The notes below the pieces were generated by a model that saw only the letters and a list, made by a program, of their open reading frames with translations, was not told the origin of the DNA and made no database searches. Shown piece by piece: positions 36,601 to 39,210 of a stretch of DNA of 39,210 bases. This DNA is from Candidatus Nealsoniibacteriota bacterium. Its GTDB lineage: Bacteria > Planctomycetota > Planctomycetia > Pirellulales > Thermoguttaceae. Positions within the stretch are counted from its first letter, which is position 1. Every line of letters begins with the position of its first letter. The translations under genes were made by a program, and so were the position numbers. The DNA lies in assembly GCA_013202865.1 (NCBI GenBank), contig JABMRB010001006.1, forward strand, positions 1-39,210. Direction: 5' to 3'.

Positions 36601-38611
36601 CGTACATCGTGTTGGGCCGGTTGGGATCGACCAGGACCGTCTGGATGGCGCCGGACACCGGTTTGTTCTCGATGCCGGCCACCTGCGCACCCTGGATCGG
36701 TCCCGGCCCCTGCTCCTTCCATTGTGGCTGGGCGGACGCGGCAACCGTGGCGCGGGAAATCGCCTCGATGTTGCTGACGTTGGCCGGCGGGATGCCGTGC
36801 AGATCGAACAGCAGATCGGCGTCGGCGCCTCCGTCGACCGTGATCGTTCCGGTAAACGCCGCGCCAAGTGACTCGAAGAGGATCTGGTCGTTGCCGCCGG
36901 CGCCGTCGATCGTAATCGTATCGATGTTGGCCAGCGTTGCGGTGTAGGCGGGCTTGCCGGTGGCGTCGCTATTCTCGAAAAACTGAAGAAACAGCCCCGA
37001 CGAGTCCGGGCGGATCAGCCAGACGTCGGTGCCCGGGCCGCCGGTGAGAGCGACGTTTTGACCGCCGGCCCAGTCGACCGTGAGCCGGTCGACGTAAACT
37101 TCAAACGGGAAGAAGTTCGATCCGGGGCTGGGGCCTCGGTTCAGATCGCCGGTGGAGTTGGAATTATCGGCCCAGGTCGCCCAGGCCATGCCGCCGTAGG
37201 CCGCGATCCCCGTGTAGTCGCCGAAGTCGTTCTGGTCGGGATCGCCGCGGTCCTCGTCCGAAGCGCCGTCGCTGACGAGGATGTTGGGCAAGAAGGTAAG
37301 GCCGCCGTCCACACTCGCCGAAGCGTAATACTGCACCTCCGTATTGGGATTGCCGTTGCCGTCGTCGATGCCACCGGCGCCGAGGTCGTTGCGGGCATCG
37401 TACCAGGAGATCCACACCACGCCGTTGGTCTGATCGACGGCGATGTTCTGGAAAAACTGGCTGTTGGTCCCGCCGTCGTCGTTGACCTGCACCGGCGCGC
37501 TCCAGGTCGTGCCGTTGTCGTCGGATCGGCGCACGAAGATGTCGAAGTCGTTGCTCTCCGGCGGGTTCTCGTCCGCGTAGACGACGTACAGACGACCGTT
37601 GTTCGGCCCGCCGCTACGGTCGTAGGCAACGTAGGGGCTGGCGAAGGTCGACCGTTCCGGCGTGGCCGGGATGAAGTCGAACCCACCCGCATTGCTCGTC
37701 GTGATCGTGGTGTCGGTCCCCATCGTAATGCCGCCCACCAGCCCGTCAAGGTCGCGATCGAAACGCAGGTTGGCGGGCCCCTGGCCCCCGGAAGGGCTCA
37801 TCCACGTCACGACCAACTCGCCGTTGGATCCGACCGCCGGCACCGAGTAGTTGTTCGTGGCGCCGCCGTCGTTCACGCGCACCACCGGCGCAAACGCCGC
37901 GACGTTGCCGAGCCCGCCCACCGTGGCACCGGTCACGAATATCCGCTGGCTGCCAGCGGTCGAGCTGTTGGTGTAGGTGACCCAGACGGCCTGATTGCCG
38001 GGGTTCGCCTGATCCGGTCCCACCGCCACCCACGGCTTGTCGACGTCCTCGCCATGGGCGATCCGGCGGAAATCGGTATAGCTGGCTCCACCGTCCGTGC
38101 TCCGGGCGTACATAATGTCGTTGTCGTCACCGCTCGGCGGACGCCGCATGTAGACGATGTGCGTGTTGCCGAAGTCGTCCACCGCCACGGCGCCGTCGAA
38201 TCGGTCGGTGCTATCGCGGCCGTCCTGGCTCATCGTGATCGGCATGACCGTCCAGTTGGCGCCCGCGTCGGTGCTGTGCGCCGTGAACTCGGACGATCGC
38301 AACGCGGTGCCCGCCGCGCCGAAGCCGCCGTTGGAGAGCACCGTCAGGTTGGCCGGATGCACCGGGTCGACCGCGAGGTGTACCTCGGTCTGATTGAACG
38401 GAGCCTTGCTCACGTTGACGTCGGTGCCGGCGACCAATGAGGCCGCGCCAACGAACGTCGGATTGATCGACAACAGGCAGCGGTGTTCGAGAGACTCGAA
38501 CACCAAACGCCTGCGGGCGTCGTCACGCGCGAGAGTCCTTCGAGGAAACGCAGATCTCGTTGGCGAGCTTGCACGCGCGCGGCGTGCGCGGTTCCTTCGT
38601 GATTTCGTCAT
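644..38611 (-). CDS. Giant multidomain planctomycete-type surface/secreted protein (12,655 aa): LExRxLLS N-terminus, BNR, beta repeats, IN-like modules, RTX, LamG, PA14, FG-GAP, ELWxxDGT, LRR, Gly-rich, cadherin-like, dockerin
   Basis: Uninterrupted ORF with recognisable domain motifs in the same frame from end to end. ATG at 38609-38611; an in-frame TGA lies five codons upstream (38627-38629) with no ATG/GTG/TTG/CTG in between, so the start is well bounded. Stop TGA at 644-646. Confidence 0.97.
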   Translation of the reverse strand: MTKSRRNRARRARASSPTRSAFPRRTLARDDARRRLVFESLEHRCLLSINPTFVGAASLVAGTDVNVSKAPFNQTEVHLAVDPVHPANLTVLSNGGFGAAGTALRSSEFTAHSTDAGANWTVMPITMSQDGRDSTDRFDGAVAVDDFGNTHIVYMRRPPSGDDNDIMYARSTDGGASYTDFRRIAHGEDVDKPWVAVGPDQANPGNQAVWVTYTNSSTAGSQRIFVTGATVGGLGNVAAFAPVVRVNDGGATNNYSVPAVGSNGELVVTWMSPSGGQGPANLRFDRDLDGLVGGITMGTDTTITTSNAGGFDFIPATPERSTFASPYVAYDRSGGPNNGRLYVVYADENPPESNDFDIFVRRSDDNGTTWSAPVQVNDDGGTNSQFFQNIAVDQTNGVVWISWYDARNDLGAGGIDDGNGNPNTEVQYYASASVDGGLTFLPNILVSDGASDEDRGDPDQNDFGDYTGIAAYGGMAWATWADNSNSTGDLNRGPSPGSNFFPFEVYVDRLTVDWAGGQNVALTGGPGTDVWLIRPDSSGLFLQFFENSDATGKPAYTATLANIDTITIDGAGGNDQILFESLGAAFTGTITVDGGADADLLFDLHGIPPANVSNIEAISRATVAASAQPQWKEQGPGPIQGAQVAGIENKPVSGAIQTVLVDPNRPNTMYVGSVNGGVWRTDDGGTSWTPQTDQFPSLSISALAFDHADATKKTVYAATGKTSSWYNYGLATGLLKGVEATDGSMTWTMIRRPEFENNPIHGLFINGATWLVLASNGLYRSTDTGATFEYMTGNKVATATIAAAGTGYTADDIVSIGTGSQRARVRIDTVGGGGAATAVTVVRQGAFSGQATNPVVTTGGSGNNDLTLNLTYVPAASTLPRNPGTYEMAVDPADPSRVFVGVPGNGVYRSTNGGETFSPVNTGLDLTDALRIRLSISEAVDTDTSQRPVYAAVVRVARATLSQAESQGDTLIHLNSAIEFEAGDKVTFKPGTADAEERTIASIDAGANTITLTSGLGKGFASGDVVHVPGEARVSNVYRSENGGDAWLAMGRPGDADGGISPGGQALKHSSLLADKTDPNVVFVGGDRQQKKDGTWPNTAGATDYTGRLFRGQLTGTSTSWATITDSGADPDAGGPLKGTGPHADSRNMVFDTAGNIIEVDDGGIYRLKDPNLASRVWVSLNGNLRLTEMTSVGYDSVNDVIIGGAQDNGVSRQDAPNNFTWTSLIQADGGIVQVATVDGHSIKYGSYQRLGGFGAFTDLSNTVDLRGLEINGTGIFDDDEIWTFDNTVPFMPQWALNQIDPSLLMIGTSYLYEEDPDLLGGDPGDDLTLQNGSPVWSGFFKWKPDPNAKVGPVTALVYGGRERNGSDVLVDKPRIAYAGVQGTTGTGATATATGKLLLRRAEGQHFLEIPSWRTGSPGGTYIRDIVLHPDNWRKMYVVDFSNRVWMGEKAAGDDDFNYNWTEVTGDLGQVAGVSTGSGDDKLYTVELVVDTKGTPATSDDRDILLVGGKGGVFRSIEPASGGHWSEFGKGLPNALVTDLHYDATDDLLLAGALGRGAFTVRPAMASLKENSVIAITGTGANDALRLVVDQDRPWMLDLYAYDAGGTEPALPVKSFDLTGIDRITIDGLAGNDTITLDARQGLIFVPGGISITDTAGTDTLDFENPAATTATGTPVGGTATGAQWRGRDGFGEQRVTKISFTGVETVPDLGVAPATAVPPVANGLEGLGSVFGELLGRSLSGEDLPFVNSDSLNNGLGGHVLEVPDPLGLPKGASVSQVRPEGIAQIDDGNSIFDRILSTGLDALNLQSLAETAASPGELAALLDGLDETPGNVTFSKVGDVTTFDVEVAKQLSGIVGIKLDGSAVLDSLSVGDGTLTLEGQAEIGFDAALDLTFGIDTDGFFITPNASDPELSVSKITLDGSALKAEGEYGFLGVEVSGATVTFDQALGLNFKFSEVAGEPADGKIRLTEMTDTSVAGRVDFRVDSPGTQDLQVVANLKVLPVLPGLGSLFPINDTELTLTWADMESSTPVATTSSDGGQGGVDFKNFLKLDPSELLGQFRSLSAQLGGISANVEIDIPFIDKGFGEIVQLVNTFDDKVLSRLFSKNGDPASTISSFTSIQGLVSALSSSLNDVNAGTLIDLANLGDFVTYDGATKSVLFDVEFSEEFELSDTLTAGFDLAEGLADLNFNADAAITAALTAKMTVGLDLGAAFDGESPTEWLFLKDTSFSASITVSAADVDASARFGFLSIAIVDGAAAINGEVTVTLTDPGVGPEADGRITIGELVSGLSSPSSLIDFNLTGSANLALPISAPFLGISPGPTTTMGINWTDISDPDTISVQLPTGLLDVGNFGNMDAGTLVSLLAQITGWASDFNNSDAFSIDVPLVGDVIRGALELGDMVHVSLMYDDKGTDDAGDDVAKLVDQANQPTFHTVQEFAQKLTEILGPGSPVVYDEARESLLIELSLADTFGSIDVPLDFNLDFAPLGDLSSEGNLQLSADGELGITLGIYLGDQGGVELTTGTPLSSLKDGTITFNKDLVVAAPSDVSVLYGRLTDDAAFSLKVDAGAAVPVTVAADDTNTSVAHLVDDVNAALATAGLAAQVAALADNNRLVLHRLGNAGSLEIEAQAGTAAVTQMGFRNGQTAQDVEGQLVLRAGAEVFGFVGRLSGDANFTVTMDTANGGAPVAVNLPVAETTPNRNIIDVVNDVQKAIDNVEVGGVKVLKDKIKVGSMGRKLLLTAKAPGTTSFNVTAAGGDPAVTELGLGTNNIGSGADIIVTTRDGTVYNVAFDSLPADPTLGDVIAAIESQTGGKVDVQFSDGNTRLRLVDTTGSGSVVFKVENAVGSFAANRLGILGADVVDPDDPDETRDYRFDGAPLGGVDLLDRLFIEDAHAGAGFEIDTPGAGVTVAARFGFVSVELNGHGHLEGDISIGLKDPDPTDPDGKITLKELIDSLSDISSLIELPQIDGSGSLTFGVNIEPSFGLIETGAGPSVIVTVNDIGDPFAGDPPVVVVSTTGFEDLADFDNIGFDDILAALQSLVEFLGTFEELEFLNEPIPLINVSVNDMLSYADEFADALVQVAADPAGTVQFLEQKLKEAFNIPQASNLLELKLVRDGATRILRFDLQLQPAFSESMPIGFDLPSAGFELSGSADLRTQGNLDLNLSFGVDLNNPLDVWMFHDTGISGHLDAGADDIAFSIGLGDPDGGVFVGGRIVGGSLDLEGDFGFNLDDAALVGTGDDRRILLGDLLSDLGSSVELAMSIAVDGNLPVYFPTESMYRGDVLIGGLLTASLADGIDIAGTVGPGGTDFIHVPDEILNFDFSQFSALDNLLLIIDGVDGFLGFLQDFMDGELFGLKMPLIGDKLSNAADFLGDFRDDFIGGLRSIVETSADPTANYLSQKMFDLLHTELHILADRTGDGNVTIADIQLQTNVDEVGVEPADVFMQWNLKLGGSLIDAGAGIDFDIGIPGLGLETRGAIDVDITWELDAGFGVGGGKGFYLDLSDEDELRLDADVTLPGAGLTGRLAFLQLDADDNGGTGLGATIAVDLYEKNHNDARVGMADFGNIRVDAGIAAEAIVDLGMELQLNSDLVPGADTVFPKVVADFYFEWSIGDRGDADSGDADSGAGLVSFGDIGDSIQDGLQVVEFRNVGLDLGSFISEYVAPIVGEVQKITEPIQPLIDVVTTPIPVISDLAGQPITILDIAEKITPPEVFDVGLIRDIAGIISLINSIPTDVDNVIIPFGGFTVFDVDSADPNLRLNLSSVTSTLGQDFVIPDTSGFSLDGALDELETSGPGASQTTSFTRSLGNKDFGEMISFPIIDNPSEIFGLLMGKTDLTLVRVDPDPLVFEFRYSQFFPIWGPLGAAIEGRVGANIDFAFGYDTQGLFDFADTGFRNPLTLFNGFFIDDMDATGTIDVPEIKFYGGVTAAAEINLVAAKAGVGGGVFFEILFDLHDPNEDGKIRLQELATNFLNEAKYGILPLAPLAIFDVNGRIYAKLFAYLEVDLLLFSVDKEWNITPEITLVDFDIPFTRIPTLADELPGGGLQLNMGKFAGKRLEGNDQDIAEEFYVVSTGAGEVKVWSPTLGISEGMAQTYDVTSNIIVLGGEGDDVIDLSGVTDGNIVYDVEGGPGNDVITLGAGRAVVKGGEGDDVIFGTDGNDIIWGEGGGDRIDAKDGNDLIFADRGKISEDKLVISARASLTDGKDFVIGGPGNDFIVGGGGVDRIGGDLDPTSGDPDIDPAGNDVIFGDGATVTIAAPGDYFNLVEVKDTARGQGGNDFLYGNRGNDRIWGGKGDDEIDGGGGDDTIRAEDGFDTIYGRAGVDTIYGGKDDDEIYGGTENDLIWGDDGKDFIRGNAGLDVIRGGAGTDEIYGDEDSDTIYGESDPDKIYGGGGADVIHAGAGSNVVFGDDKDGENTGAEGGDTITALNDSDTVYGQGGVDIITVGDGNNIVYGGGGGDTVTGGDGNQEVYGDGQVISGVYSVAGDGALDLITLGDGDMLIHGHAGDDVITVGNGNSDVYGGGGGDHITLGDGNHKVYGDGLLSGAVVSIAGDGAGDVIVVGAGNSRIFGHLGNDTITAGDGNHFILGAQGVDTIVSGIGNSVIRGNAAGDFITVAGGNNVIVGDGEISDGTLAAERSIAMSLDVDDADDGADVITTGAGNDEIYTYDGDDVIHAGGGNDVIVAGDGFDTIYGEAGNDDIEGENNDDTIYGGTGHDRIDGGDDDDWLYGGSGDDVIIGGLGDDTILGQADRDLIMGGLVDIRLVGMDVNDPNSFTNPTAWDANEIIYPTDFVPPRITPAALLGQSIGGTFMDDGVSTRDRADLPAVFNDIKGNLDINIADMNDIIDGGAGDDLIFGGGAVDFLRGGSGNDYLDGGVNNDEVEGGAGHDIVRGGANADNLRGDDGVDVLYGDGGSDYLFGGPTGLDVPVTVRVDDGKVLRTTGQRLFGGDGIDFLYAWAQETVSSGPAELANEYLLRGDELHGGSGGDWIYGNVRQDLLIGDGGNDYLHGDYLFGPLYARNELADTGGAPDEIHGGTGEDQVFGGGGGDLIWGGGDTDWLEGQDGIDTLYGGGGIDLIIGDVSYLYTEFGDTIDGHYGNDLRGDITDDNATDILLVLGTPVVNDTILIGQTAAGRTDGREQGILHLDYDGAGPRRDIYLPWRKPANPDGSLNTPLVEQIRIAGLSGDDRIEFRQGDGLDLAGEPVEKLDLGDLIARSDDYAGVLDGGPGHDTLLGSEARDRIDGGNGSDLIYGFGGDDRLWGNSGTTGAPGERDVIFGGQGADDLIGGPGENQLFAWTRDPNPIISQLHLLKDQTATSTPTTAAELQGYAPAPDDGRLRSDMHFALQLDGGDEVSISVTAAETAGFTTLAELVTAINTKIAATPLAGLVTAGTVLLGGEHFTLSSTANDATLTLRMRHFGVYVDANGVLWDNNGDLDGDGLNDVTGTDVLYTLEQTGLDRMLGSEEDDELYGGTTVGFLFGNGGDDKLFRADGSLFESLDGGVLGEEWKQYARETGQVWYVSGSGTDDVITVDYVTEPGPLRDKHVVTRLTDNQGDYSFAALLKLDFDATDEDGNPVWNPEDLSFDIEQVVNAESALLGHDADTLVPYQDPATLTAEEKLARQHELASLTFDRLKLEESLLPPEADFEVILVDALGGNDQIYVGPTVQRTVWIDAGPGDDIVKIASGNTILVDIADLGTRNDLADYAYRVGEPSGLDQSIKLKGLTLDNPEDVDWYRFTLASDAATDAQILAGSTSDLDGMTLELYRVEGDGSTTGVGDYATLVSQDSLEAEAGNDTRETAHVFEDEQSIQNVFRVRGLTIGRGPDPEDVEDLGDLDWFRFRLTEPGGEDDRISMVADLANIDTLELELFDADGNSLGKADKTADVTLTLDLNAKDVGDYFVRVRSLGAPARYELVAHVGIGDDPATETLDERRYLGYLVLDLSGKRQGVLEIPDLAAGEYLLKVSTNNSVPTVYDLTLQIDAEEPLEQSFTTRTELVRRDVILGGSGHDRLQGGAGEDWIFGQAGNDVLTGGFDRQAEDLLFGGEGDDTFQILTDGLPFIKGTTDTFIPTLTDRFDGGSGEDRVLFLGGDYDRLGRPVPDSVAIRWNRFLHRYEFTSLQWDTANQRFAPDGEAITADSRAVENGQLERPAVFELTWIGGDGTLVTRQVIVQPAGTANNNISDLAVDLVAAMDAVFEGTAAEGQIVVEFPDGVMRLVAPGAQLEFRAEELVDSQPNTALEQLKFAPLISGQPVFLQGFAFYQTVSVEHTVIDTRAGDDVVHGDSEYMYPGVVSEWGIDPGDKQQRAAIASLEIYGGDGNDRLFGGAYDDVIYGGDGADLIMGGGGDDEISGGPGADLLAGNRLLEPDRFEFNTVGGVPSRNDFSPFAATLPAMRAGTMVDHLNFHLGDNADWYIIPAPEAMQQFGDAAGAVLDNGMISVVTLLSVEGGVQETDDRLIAYLFPAEDSDPGDGISLVPRERFSGVPDYYLLHVTDQLAARSGAERGLSMEFDGITQYVSVPGRAALTMAKHLSMEAWIRPAEDSDSTGIIINKEGEYEVARFGDGSIQFAFAKSGGGGWAWHDTGAVAPEEVWTHVAVVFDEGKVTTYINGAVAHTLPNIGFDTVGDADPAKNELQIAGRQGSTSQRFKGRIDEVRVWDEALTATEIADRYNRVLEGDETGLQGYWRFEEQVDVDLLHDGKQVRDLSPNLAHGTLMPDYNMPSVMGGSDRLIVRYGTGSPTADDTGEYRIKFAGTLGLTLHVPGSEASQTFSAVELSGQPVMIGLGDINGDGYEDAIVSVQDSVFNLADPDNPRTFARIAFGSADGLNLNAAVPAVTLELPAPILGGTLVDRSIIAPAGDLDGDGFDDVAISVTKFTEMDKQGVYVLFGRDDWSSDALEGADSGLVGEYFVLPVGVPSTDLDLIDFDLLSPLHTRTDAQIAYPVTLGPGFAGFSELNDRFAVRWTGQIYIEQAGNYTFYLRSDDGSRLTIGGETIIDNDGLHADLEQSATVYLDSGYQNIRVAMFENYGAAGVTLSWRLPGSATKEVVPDHVLFRDARGVLDITTDRDLFIPIAGMAIVDAAGAGNIAAVSAEGLMGDYYNYADTSVFDRMPSFVDGNFLHNAAAAGEATVLQLADLPEHVSLDLEFVLAIIDSWDGDNPTDGPDHLRVEVDGLVVFDESFSNIDGLSQSYIPSADATLHSGTDLGFGTANDSLYDLTGAGALRGIAHTDGNVEVRIYATGAGYGGGANESWGLDNLRVKVNAADGQSTAVFATNFNSADGLPAEITSPGQLVPARGFGATLTGLDTGIVTGGMWVDPVAGFTDGNEGGTTLPEFKQNFAVRWRGQLYFDPPGEAESGPVGFALVSDDGHRLSIDGGTILAANHPAGSEDIPGFVVDPISGHVTTELGGATAFTVRLTAPPTANVILPLSSSDTTEGTLSVASLTFTRDDWNVPQTVIVTAADDEEVDGDIDYTIVTGPAFSADDAYDALEADDVSVVNRDDEGPGFAVDPVLGLVTTESGGTATFTVRLFTQPVADVSIKLSSSNNVEGTVSLEGIVFTPDDWQTPQPVIVTGMANPTSDGDAAYTIILHEAKSEDLDYDGWNPDDVSVTNIHDEFGGPEEFDLTQWNITEGVTTLSEGYHDFEVEYFQKADDFGHVGFLWDPAGGTNYAFIPLTDLVQMDETSGTGRDDLVVSGAGQTLVFSGRPREQWVIQTDGDTHVFTGDAAFDFSGVGAVNGAGDFNRDGRADFAVASFGQVNIYSGSAALAGPGLQATITGGFGTDARVHDAGDVDADGTTDLLVTGAGSGYVIFGDSELTGTVTLDSLLLSGDAIDLPQGSFRPIGDFNGDGAADLGAAVLLESSRLNTRDTLEHQVLAIHLGARIVDAETEVRESRVDVETRMDTAAEMIIEPGRAAYTDPGTVDPQALLFGPLGSFEQGGVTYTRLASAGPAGDALRLYEGDNLGPVQAGAEEVDADEPEPDLYRLELATPIAPDFGPRDVPGINVAAEANPAARDAFALRGSNEEEALSGVVDLYDFNGDRRSDLLVYGQDAAYVLLGPVKLDDVTDVRDEADFIIDADVGRPAMRMGDVSGDGKTDLVFIRKDGEGGVDAVITVIMGGGASGLEMPGYVDLDWITEVVKAEDQNRVRDLTIPNGGSLVRAVSDMAVLNWDDDRLADLLLTYPDGLINGYVFSGQALWRAEDAVGNETFNSATDLEAIFWADTSNRGVVAADFLNADIATTVDLGQNVRAVVAGDVNGDGLEDVLFTDPDYVSFTDATLPHIGRAYLVTGRTGGGHSITLGEVPINLGWPLFINADQTSELIVQDFALGGSVAALGDLNQDGYDDFAVGRTQEGRDDVLTREGGLLIFYGRSNWGEETAVIRGDDANVTVHREDAGAIPEGLAFGGVLHATAGDFNADGVADLLVGEPMRILTPVGSDMLLDFDERGTAYVLFSITDRGTDAYLSDANSAIRGEFEFDAFGVLPATPGIDLDGDRLDDIIIGAPGANAVTTILTPGAGKIFVAYGASTPPALPPGDQIVDLTNLTITGSGDYLVDRGTGRAEVFRNDYDGDGQIDTTAFTMAAGMSERWYRFVTLGDGQPGTFIRITPGARQEFVETAGIPEESTTAAAPQIVGGDLFVASLIDSTSGGMYVGPAFTEAGRVTKWSAYGGDFTEGTTRDVTPLILKLHADGWYEITGIGTTRALSPNEGTVFDLGLTAGSDAVGPGYYLGWKDGTPQTDAAGAIGYLTGGATTRFLGSIQGAAGNVAVHVALKSLRNDSKRYAVNAEVVRGAILEFDLGRFLDYVGNPDAVGLANLILDVPGAVAAQPAPTSVNNLTPSGGKLYYTGYVQGKGYELWATDGTVEGTYLVKDLLPGVGSSFPGNLVDVGGILYFTANNGFNKLELWRTDGTASLAAGGTEPGTEKVKDLDVNYAYNFTAMPGTAALVGAADGPVTGRPDTSYDFSLVGIQADGTTVEIPVKLSLDQVRNNSGFGSFVGDVAGALWSSLTELGFPGNAVQPSSSGDRLVFRVDSDFVQIRVPSSPELGFDKNQTSVPVVELTAAAAPQDLSFGTGFDFSLQVTFVGGETRDVSVQMPPTDLNETLVELVEDVNKALQEQLPLYGLGPQAIRAQAVIAGQIPVLRFVANQDPTIIGLATAKAEPLGFSGSEVASVGGLVIGKRPVHKTVLEVGIPPGSVATHIELVLADGTNVSLSAPLSFLSLRENTNLSFLAADLQSAVGTALSARGLSPGLLSVSRHTADGRDTLRLAAGDPSVTLIRVTGSDIRSAENGPVFDAGQQSVQTGARLYFAAESSELGAELWVSDGTTGGTQVLEAVGGTSGVSPNSLTPVGSSMYFVGYNSGAGYNSIWRYISGDTPELLSGQAFRNPYQLAAADGNLVFAAGALSGSDREVYKFDGSSFTKLTAIPSDGTYPNYLTWFDDTLVFAAQDAPNGSTTESDRVGREVWQVNVDVPHNPSVLANVGQPDQSPSTAFTWQIVGYEPGIFPIPIYAWVLTTVPGIVTGSNPYYLTAADDNLYFSADDGSSGRELWRSDGTTTQRVADLAPGSASSHPNYLTPVQTTAGIRLFFTSGGTLYVTDGSEQNTRAVPTTNGVNPYNLTAMGDKLFFQAEGKLWVATEEGATRFDALIPPPLPLTVSVLAGEGDDQPTDADRMAEAAFTQTVDVSSDLAQFDLTEAVRAALARGETRLTVRVENVAGEEDLAIYLAGLGKDGRSGLEVIPRVRGLVGDLYTEDGRLVARDKSVIDMRNLDADGYYLRVYNPDGTVVEDVDFQITIDAPSQGYSHPTSDRDRIGGGEGEDILVGNDDIDRLRGESGHDRFVAENFEVRDLQFGEKIEPPAESERSDILLRQTDALIGINDENLRIALARALGYAVTDRYDSTPGNRKYVIHVPAGSERTDINLPNLAEPAWSQRIWASSLAELSELDASNLGIYDLRGLKYATNLITLNLAGNQLDYRYDWATDTYFDILDELKPATSTTGDTVGFPQGTADLQNLALDFNSDLFGLTPLQELRKLERLSFDGGPSTEPDDERAEDDSARDPILDQVAALTYLVADPAAPRRGLTLLSLDNYTSGLLTSGGASYGSGSGVVYAAESGMYSFSVDDSSYGYVRVIVSDQSPAEYPFDDRSGGEPISTPLYLEQGWYNIFYYAAVAGPVLRYDPPNGPEQPVPGGALRPGYGVQGLIEDLSALTTQQDLKYLSLRSHVISDVRPLAKLNELEILGLENNFIRNIEDLTGQRLIDDGDEHFTVLDDWQSNLHAYAGAFEGDYHFREGVSDDSAAKWTFRDLEPAQYEVLVAWPEADSRTEDATFFVRGTNTAIIKTLGSDLFGAVAGDAVPEPWDGVRDVVIDTDALTITGDDDGSASMFYGTPFVANAVGGMATFYVLGDLHIGGDAITVTGSRALSIQVGDDVYIDPNAQFLLSADTQTAGPGGGSGGVGGAGGLSGEGGVNGIVWMQQDGGGEGGPDDPFDFLPFPVGGTPGNGGSGGDGGGTSPFGGTSGAPGRPGVSSGSGVRGAKGGPGGVGGFGNGGYNNPDGPGYPGSGGIATPTGSGGHGRPGGVGGASGGGDGGNGRSLAGQPGGAGWAGNGGGAGANFGNGLSISGGGGGGAGSGGAGGGGGGAGSGGSGGGGGGGGDGHVFGSSGGDGGDGGRGGYGGYGADGGDGGSGGDGGGGGGAIEITALGRIFVEDAAFFVRGGDAANGMPGDPGSVAGAGYDGTAGQPGEKGGFLTAPGGDGGDGADGGSGGDGGDGGQGGQGGAGAGGTVKLYASVVYGDDTFVYAEGGQGALADAGQGRFILGANIGDFEFVEVTFPHGGGKLDGISLPTYEDRVFAATETFIGTREMNPHLPEGSSPTPYIPGLQGGAAGYGLLDTDAQTLFNETLFTEMPEDTVLAVIRLAGGIPGLIDRFPDFDLLLVVNTTNAAVQLPKLGVGLLGFEQPLQQGGYLNDATFGDGTADVLAELAAGGIYATLIPETGDAFTASAVINGVVHQGKALDLADGEVMFVRPPGLVKVIDQTEAPDGILFGGKTFETLGIATVTDDPTALDGLKLEVFLNQSSTGLAAADAVLLRRVDPVLPNLHVLDLQGNPLDNRAHEIFIPQMEARAGEQNLVGDAVPPAAGDAELPTDGRLEADLDLRLQIVAENSDRTWLSVQLVADDTSSNSDAAELAAQLVAAFDAALADASLPGTMALSNQDGKLVIDVTPGSGVVALHVYGGAQVGFTDGQAVGTDVEFDVNAAPIITPIDNWANTPGVLHFTGGSDGVSITHRPSMEVNRTLTLETWLRVDFFDNSWMPVIQKGTGSGSDSRSLSLWVNENGYLHFTSTSSAGYQSAANTPAGSIEPGHWYHFAGVLDRTSGRMEVYLDGQLVNIAYTAVPNTDTAVHNSPLLFGQTLEDSSFYSPLRGQLDEVRLWNVARPQDDIVHDMARTLPAGTPGLIGAWRFNEVSGLILDSSGNGNYGYLQGTVSRLVAPIHVGVTDGKTDLLSIDAVSSEPNVRVNVDGDQLYVWPLKQFQGTARITVTARDGTGAPWDVGGRSASTSFDATFGDNAIYGTALGVASGKGPLGAGEVPLDGVAVFLDHDGNGAFDAEIDGPITYTDANGDYAFRSLPFVEPVPYGPAVLTGSVDVTPTGGAGQTIDNQTTPSTIETRNEAILSFVAISSRSGSSVGGSVTLTPEMTRRNLTVADLAANLNVLLQQADLGFVEAIVSKSTLAFRISEGAAGIFDTLEVRALEHVTVTESTNLGGGTVLEVNTQDDLLPGVLGFAPFAAATDRLAPPVVPAEAPTTPNGNLDESGIPGEANTETVTTADLYLSIYMGEAGMELLLDTAAVADNLNLGHLITDINDAIAESELAEKVTARPNGNRVELVTESFGSQAALLAMGRLESTSVATTTFTDGQTIVRNPKPVFQYGALGFDEDYAQGTDRSYIVAQLPFGSWTTLTGPQVVLFTAVGEIATGVNFASSDVNDPPAVDLDDPVTTLPEDTDTAGRVQVAEIDVDDDALGTSVLSLSGADAGMFVIDSGVLYLQAGAMLDFETHPQLDVTVEVDDPALGGKPDDVASLLIALTDVNEPPAVELAAAVTTRPEDTDTTARVKVADVVVTDDALGTNLLSLSGPDAALFEIDADVLYLQAGAILDFETDAQLDVTVEVDDATVGATPNDTAVLSIAVTDVNEPPTVTLTGSIATLPEDTDTGSRVEVATVVVADDALGTNVLILSGPDAELFEIDSGVLYLRAEAVLDFETNPQLDVTVAVDDVGVGDTPDDAMALVVGVGNVNEPPTVELIDPVTTLSEDTDTSSRVRVAGVDVFDDTGTYVASLSGPDADLFEIDSGVLYLRAAVLLDFDVSSHLDVTVEVDDPALGDTPDDTAALVIAVTDANEAAVVGRHIFYNNSAFDTVSDDAAVATDKQALQPGGIADKANYTNYSLGINGILVDVADFSGPITIDDFAFHVGNDNDPSGWVEAPAPSGFTVAPGQDAADPDRVTIVWADNAIRNQWLQVTVLADHLGLAEDDVFYFGNAVAEAGDSTTDAKVTTADLLLARNNPRNLISGLADVTFPYDFDRDGHVNATDVLLARNNQTSFLNALELIDLSGGEEAAQETSLLDLAWVHDEVATEQRSENNGGSAEDAVDLLLATYWP
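820..995 (-). other. Dockerin type I-like pair of Ca-binding loops
   Basis: [21 protein letters not shown] and [21 protein letters not shown]. Confidence 0.85.
1000..1420 (-). other. Conserved planctomycete C-terminal domain preceding dockerin
   Basis: [14 protein letters not shown]...[63 protein letters not shown]...[46 protein letters not shown]. Confidence 0.8.
1424..2670 (-). repeat. Four tandem cadherin-like repeats (103 aa / 309 nt; last unit 306 nt)
   Basis: VNEPPTVxL..[73 protein letters not shown] repeated. The TCGTTGACGTC-type boundary recurs at about 2658, 2349, 2040 and 1731. Confidence 0.92.
2860..3147 (-). other. IN-like module k
   Basis: [76 protein letters not shown]...[10 protein letters not shown]. 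Confidence 0.6.
3259..3609 (-). other. IN-like module j (divergent)
   Basis: [79 protein letters not shown]...[10 protein letters not shown]. Confidence 0.5.
3735..3935 (-). other. SdrD B-like module
   Basis: [59 protein letters not shown]. Confidence 0.75.
4222..4815 (-). other. LamG/concanavalin-A-like domain 2
   Basis: [34 protein letters not shown]...[28 protein letters not shown]...[20 protein letters not shown]...[10 protein letters not shown]. Confidence 0.9.
4873..5185 (-). other. IN-like module i
   Basis: [103 protein letters not shown]. Confidence 0.65.
5235..5330 (-). other. Isolated terminal LRR unit, separated from the main LRR run by about 2.5 kb
   Basis: [30 protein letters not shown]. 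Confidence 0.6.
6261..7292 (-). repeat. Low-complexity glycine-rich (GGxGGxGG) block, PE-PGRS / polyglycine-II-like
   Basis: About 340 aa, e.g. [78 protein letters not shown]...[37 protein letters not shown]. Confidence 0.95.
7575..7855 (-). other. Golvesin-like carbohydrate-binding module
   Basis: [16 protein letters not shown]...[51 protein letters not shown] resembles iDDgd.GF...W....D.hy....gdd.AtWtf.gL.pg.YrV...W....nra.dapf.v. Confidence 0.6.
7838..8990 (-). other. Leucine-rich repeat region (interrupted)
   Basis: [12 protein letters not shown]...[91 protein letters not shown]. Confidence 0.8.
8030..8336 (-). other. PA14-like beta domain inserted in the LRR region
   Basis: [35 protein letters not shown]...[33 protein letters not shown]. 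Confidence 0.5.
9090..9205 (-). repeat. Short RTX satellite block
   Basis: [38 protein letters not shown]. Confidence 0.7.
9700..10720 (-). other. ELWxxDGT propeller blades, C-terminal part
   Basis: [22 protein letters not shown]...[70 protein letters not shown]. Confidence 0.85.
10763..11035 (-). other. IN-like module h
   Basis: [89 protein letters not shown]. Confidence 0.5.
11113..11415 (-). other. IN-like module g
   Basis: [95 protein letters not shown]. Confidence 0.55.
11458..11749 (-). other. IN-like module f
   Basis: [94 protein letters not shown]. Confidence 0.55.
11790..12110 (-). other. ELWxxDGT propeller blades, N-terminal part
   Basis: [24 protein letters not shown] and [27 protein letters not shown]. 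Confidence 0.85.
13030..15560 (-). other. Large FG-GAP/VCBS integrin-alpha-like propeller region
   Basis: [158 protein letters not shown]. Confidence 0.9.
15590..15765 (-). other. C-terminal half of the interrupted PA14-like domain
   Basis: [40 protein letters not shown] aligns with the L..GY....V..FE....AGV.L.W end of the intact PA14 copy. Confidence 0.6.
15770..16450 (-). repeat. Two tandem Calx-beta-like repeats (113 aa, 339-nt period)
   Basis: [70 protein letters not shown]... and [70 protein letters not shown]... Confidence 0.8.
16465..16640 (-). other. N-terminal half of a second PA14-like domain
   Basis: [53 protein letters not shown]. Confidence 0.7.
17490..17930 (-). other. PA14 domain (intact copy)
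   Basis: [12 protein letters not shown]...[85 protein letters not shown]. Confidence 0.9.
17935..18290 (-). other. FG-GAP (integrin-like) repeats
   Basis: [37 protein letters not shown]...[11 protein letters not shown]. Confidence 0.85.
18540..19110 (-). other. LamG/concanavalin-A-like domain 1
   Basis: [39 protein letters not shown]...[26 protein letters not shown]...[20 protein letters not shown]...[10 protein letters not shown]. Confidence 0.9.
19510..19695 (-). repeat. Short RTX satellite block
   Basis: [49 protein letters not shown]. Confidence 0.85.
19880..20170 (-). other. IN-like module e (divergent)
   Basis: [78 protein letters not shown]. Confidence 0.45.
20450..20640 (-). repeat. 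Short RTX satellite block
   Basis: [50 protein letters not shown]. Confidence 0.85.
20650..21550 (-). other. Bacterial pre-peptidase C-terminal (PPC)-like beta domains
   Basis: [20 protein letters not shown]...[50 protein letters not shown]...[48 protein letters not shown]. Confidence 0.65.
22353..22617 (-). other. Flagellin/hook-IN-like module d
   Basis: [87 protein letters not shown]. Confidence 0.65.
22720..26320 (-). repeat. Main RTX (hemolysin-type Ca2+-binding) nonapeptide repeat block
   Basis: Dozens of GGxGxDxI/L nonapeptides: [100 protein letters not shown]. Confidence 0.95.
24690..25230 (-). repeat. Higher-order repeat within the RTX block (three copies, roughly 70-85 aa)
   Basis: [31 protein letters not shown]...; [31 protein letters not shown]...; [42 protein letters not shown]... 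Confidence 0.65.
30040..30289 (-). other. Flagellin/hook-IN-like module c
   Basis: [81 protein letters not shown]; close to the flagellin hook IN consensus (T..DVI.AI......V......G..L.L.DTTG......V....GS.AA..LGI). Confidence 0.75.
30290..30617 (-). other. Flagellin/hook-IN-like module b
   Basis: [52 protein letters not shown]...[43 protein letters not shown]. Confidence 0.65.
30668..30957 (-). other. Flagellin/hook-IN-like module a
   Basis: [93 protein letters not shown]. Confidence 0.7.
33590..33880 (-). other. ITIDGxxGND cap segment 2
   Basis: [51 protein letters not shown]; parallels the segment following BNR region 1. Confidence 0.5.
35519..35752 (-). other. Second phage/adhesin-like beta module inserted in BNR region 2
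   Basis: [74 protein letters not shown] resembles the 'GATTITVxSxxxFxxGDxVxI...ERTVxxV...ITLTxxLxxxHAxG' module. Confidence 0.55.
35998..36231 (-). other. Phage structural-protein-like GxGYTxxD module inserted in BNR region 2
   Basis: [74 protein letters not shown]. Confidence 0.6.
36785..37080 (-). other. ITIDGxxGND beta-helix/RTX-like cap segment 1
   Basis: [47 protein letters not shown]. Confidence 0.5.
37116..38460 (-). other. BNR/sialidase-like beta-propeller region 1
   Basis: Repeated [24 protein letters not shown] Asp-box-like motifs with HIVYM, WVTYT, WVSWYDAR and WATWADNS strands. Confidence 0.75.
38468..38611 (-). other. Arg-rich N-terminus with LExRxLLS (LEPR-XLL-like) planctomycete motif
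   Basis: [49 protein letters not shown]38-S48 maps to 38468-38500. Confidence 0.85.
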
Positions 38612-38736
38612 GAGTCTTTCCCGTTTTCATTTCTGGCGCACCCACACGGGTAGGTAGCGATAGACGTGGAAGAGTCAGCACGGATCGACGCTGGGCGGAG
38701 TGGAAAGGTGCGTCTTGCAACCTAATTAACTGCATG

Positions 38737-38772
38737 ATGTAAGGGTTCAATCCACGATATAATGTAAGGGTT
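38737..38772. repeat. 11-bp direct repeat ATGTAAGGGTT, two copies 25 bp apart, upstream of the giant gene
   Basis: atgtaagggtt at 38737-38747 and 38762-38772; the second copy overlaps the candidate -10. Confidence 0.6.
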
Positions 38773-38788
38773 TTGCCGATCTTGTCAA
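38761..38788 (-). promoter_or_regulatory. Candidate sigma70-type promoter for the giant gene
   Basis: Minus strand reads TTGACA (38783-38788), 16-nt spacer, TACATT (38761-38766), about 150 nt upstream of the start codon. The -35 is a perfect consensus; the -10 matches 4/6. Confidence 0.35.
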
Positions 38789-38944
38789 ACATGCTGGACG
38801 GAATCGCAAGGGCTCAAGCTTGGTTGGGTGGTTGAGGTACCGCGCCAAGGCCCTATGGCACCAACCGCCGTCTGCTGCCGGGATCGACTGAACCTGAATT
38901 CTTGCGAATCCAGCTACCTACCAGAAGGAATTGCCGGACACCAC

Positions 38945-39210
38945 TCATTCTCCGTGAACGGCCCGGTCAGCCCCCTCCACAAACGGGCTGCAAGAAAGCT
39001 GCCTCACCGCCGGATCGCGCGGCTTCACACGGCGAGTAGTCCGGTATCCGAGCCGTTTGAGCGACCAGAGAGACAGGGCCGAAAAGACTGCTTCAGTCGT
39101 GCTCCACAAGAGCCATTTGAGGGCGGTCGCCCTGGAGTCCGTCTGGGAATATGCCGTGTAGGACAACGCGGATACAATCAGCAAGGCAACGATTGCAAAC
39201 GCCAGAATCC
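38945..39210 (-). CDS. C-terminal part of a small putative membrane protein (continues past right edge)
   Basis: Open frame to the window edge reads ILAFAIVALLIVSALSYTAYSQTDSRATALKWLLWSTTEAVFSALSLWSLKRLGYRTTRR...HGE*; hydrophobic segments followed by a basic tail. No family recognised. Confidence 0.4.
   Translation of the reverse strand, partial: ILAFAIVALLIVSALSYTAYSQTDSRATALKWLLWSTTEAVFSALSLWSLKRLGYRTTRRVKPRDPAVRQLSCSPFVEGADRAVHGE

Larger units (their letters stand above)
33920..36732 (-). other. BNR/VPS10-like beta-propeller region 2
   Basis: [84 protein letters not shown]. Confidence 0.85.

Noticed and set aside
644-38611. Possibility that the giant ORF is a fusion of several genes by lost stops
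   Set aside because: No internal Shine-Dalgarno plus start or signal-peptide-like segments stood out at domain junctions, and the N-terminal LExRxLLS and C-terminal dockerin each occur once, as expected for one planctomycete protein.
38523-38792. 89-aa minus-strand ORF overlapping the giant gene start in another frame (MFDKIGKTLTLYRG...)
   Set aside because: Overlaps the LExRxLLS-coding region out of frame, begins within the candidate promoter, no family signature.
1-39210. tRNA, rRNA, transposase or phage integration genes
   Set aside because: No tRNA-like cloverleaf, rRNA conserved sequence, transposase or integrase ORF recognised on either strand.

Overview
The window is dominated by a single minus-strand ORF (644..38611, 37,968 nt, 12,655 aa). 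It is a planctomycete-type giant secreted or surface protein, with an Arg-rich N-terminus carrying an LExRxLLS-like motif ([10 protein letters not shown]) and a C-terminal dockerin-like tail. From N- to C-terminus I read: two BNR/sialidase-like propeller regions; a ~300-aa amphipathic beta repeat in about six copies, most with an EF-hand-like loop; a long RTX block; PPC-like domains; a LamG domain; FG-GAP/PA14/Calx-beta-like modules; a large FG-GAP propeller; an ELWxxDGT propeller; an LRR region; a PGRS-like Gly-rich block; a second LamG; an SdrD-B-like module; four cadherin-like repeats with a 309-nt period; and a planctomycete C-terminal domain with dockerin. The most notable features are: (i) about 11 dispersed copies of a flagellin/hook-IN-like ~80-100 aa module; (ii) repeated insertion of modules inside other domains (IN modules inside a beta repeat and inside the ELWxxDGT propeller, Calx-beta pair inside a PA14 domain, phage-tail-like modules inside a BNR propeller, PA14/golvesin/Gly-rich blocks inside an LRR array); (iii) the undefined six-copy beta repeat. 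The left edge holds the C-terminal part of a GH95-type alpha-L-fucosidase on the plus strand, convergent with the giant gene. The right edge holds the end of a short membrane-protein-like ORF. I saw no RNA genes, CRISPR arrays or mobile elements. Domain assignments come from reading motifs by eye; none were verified by a database search, and domain boundaries are approximate.
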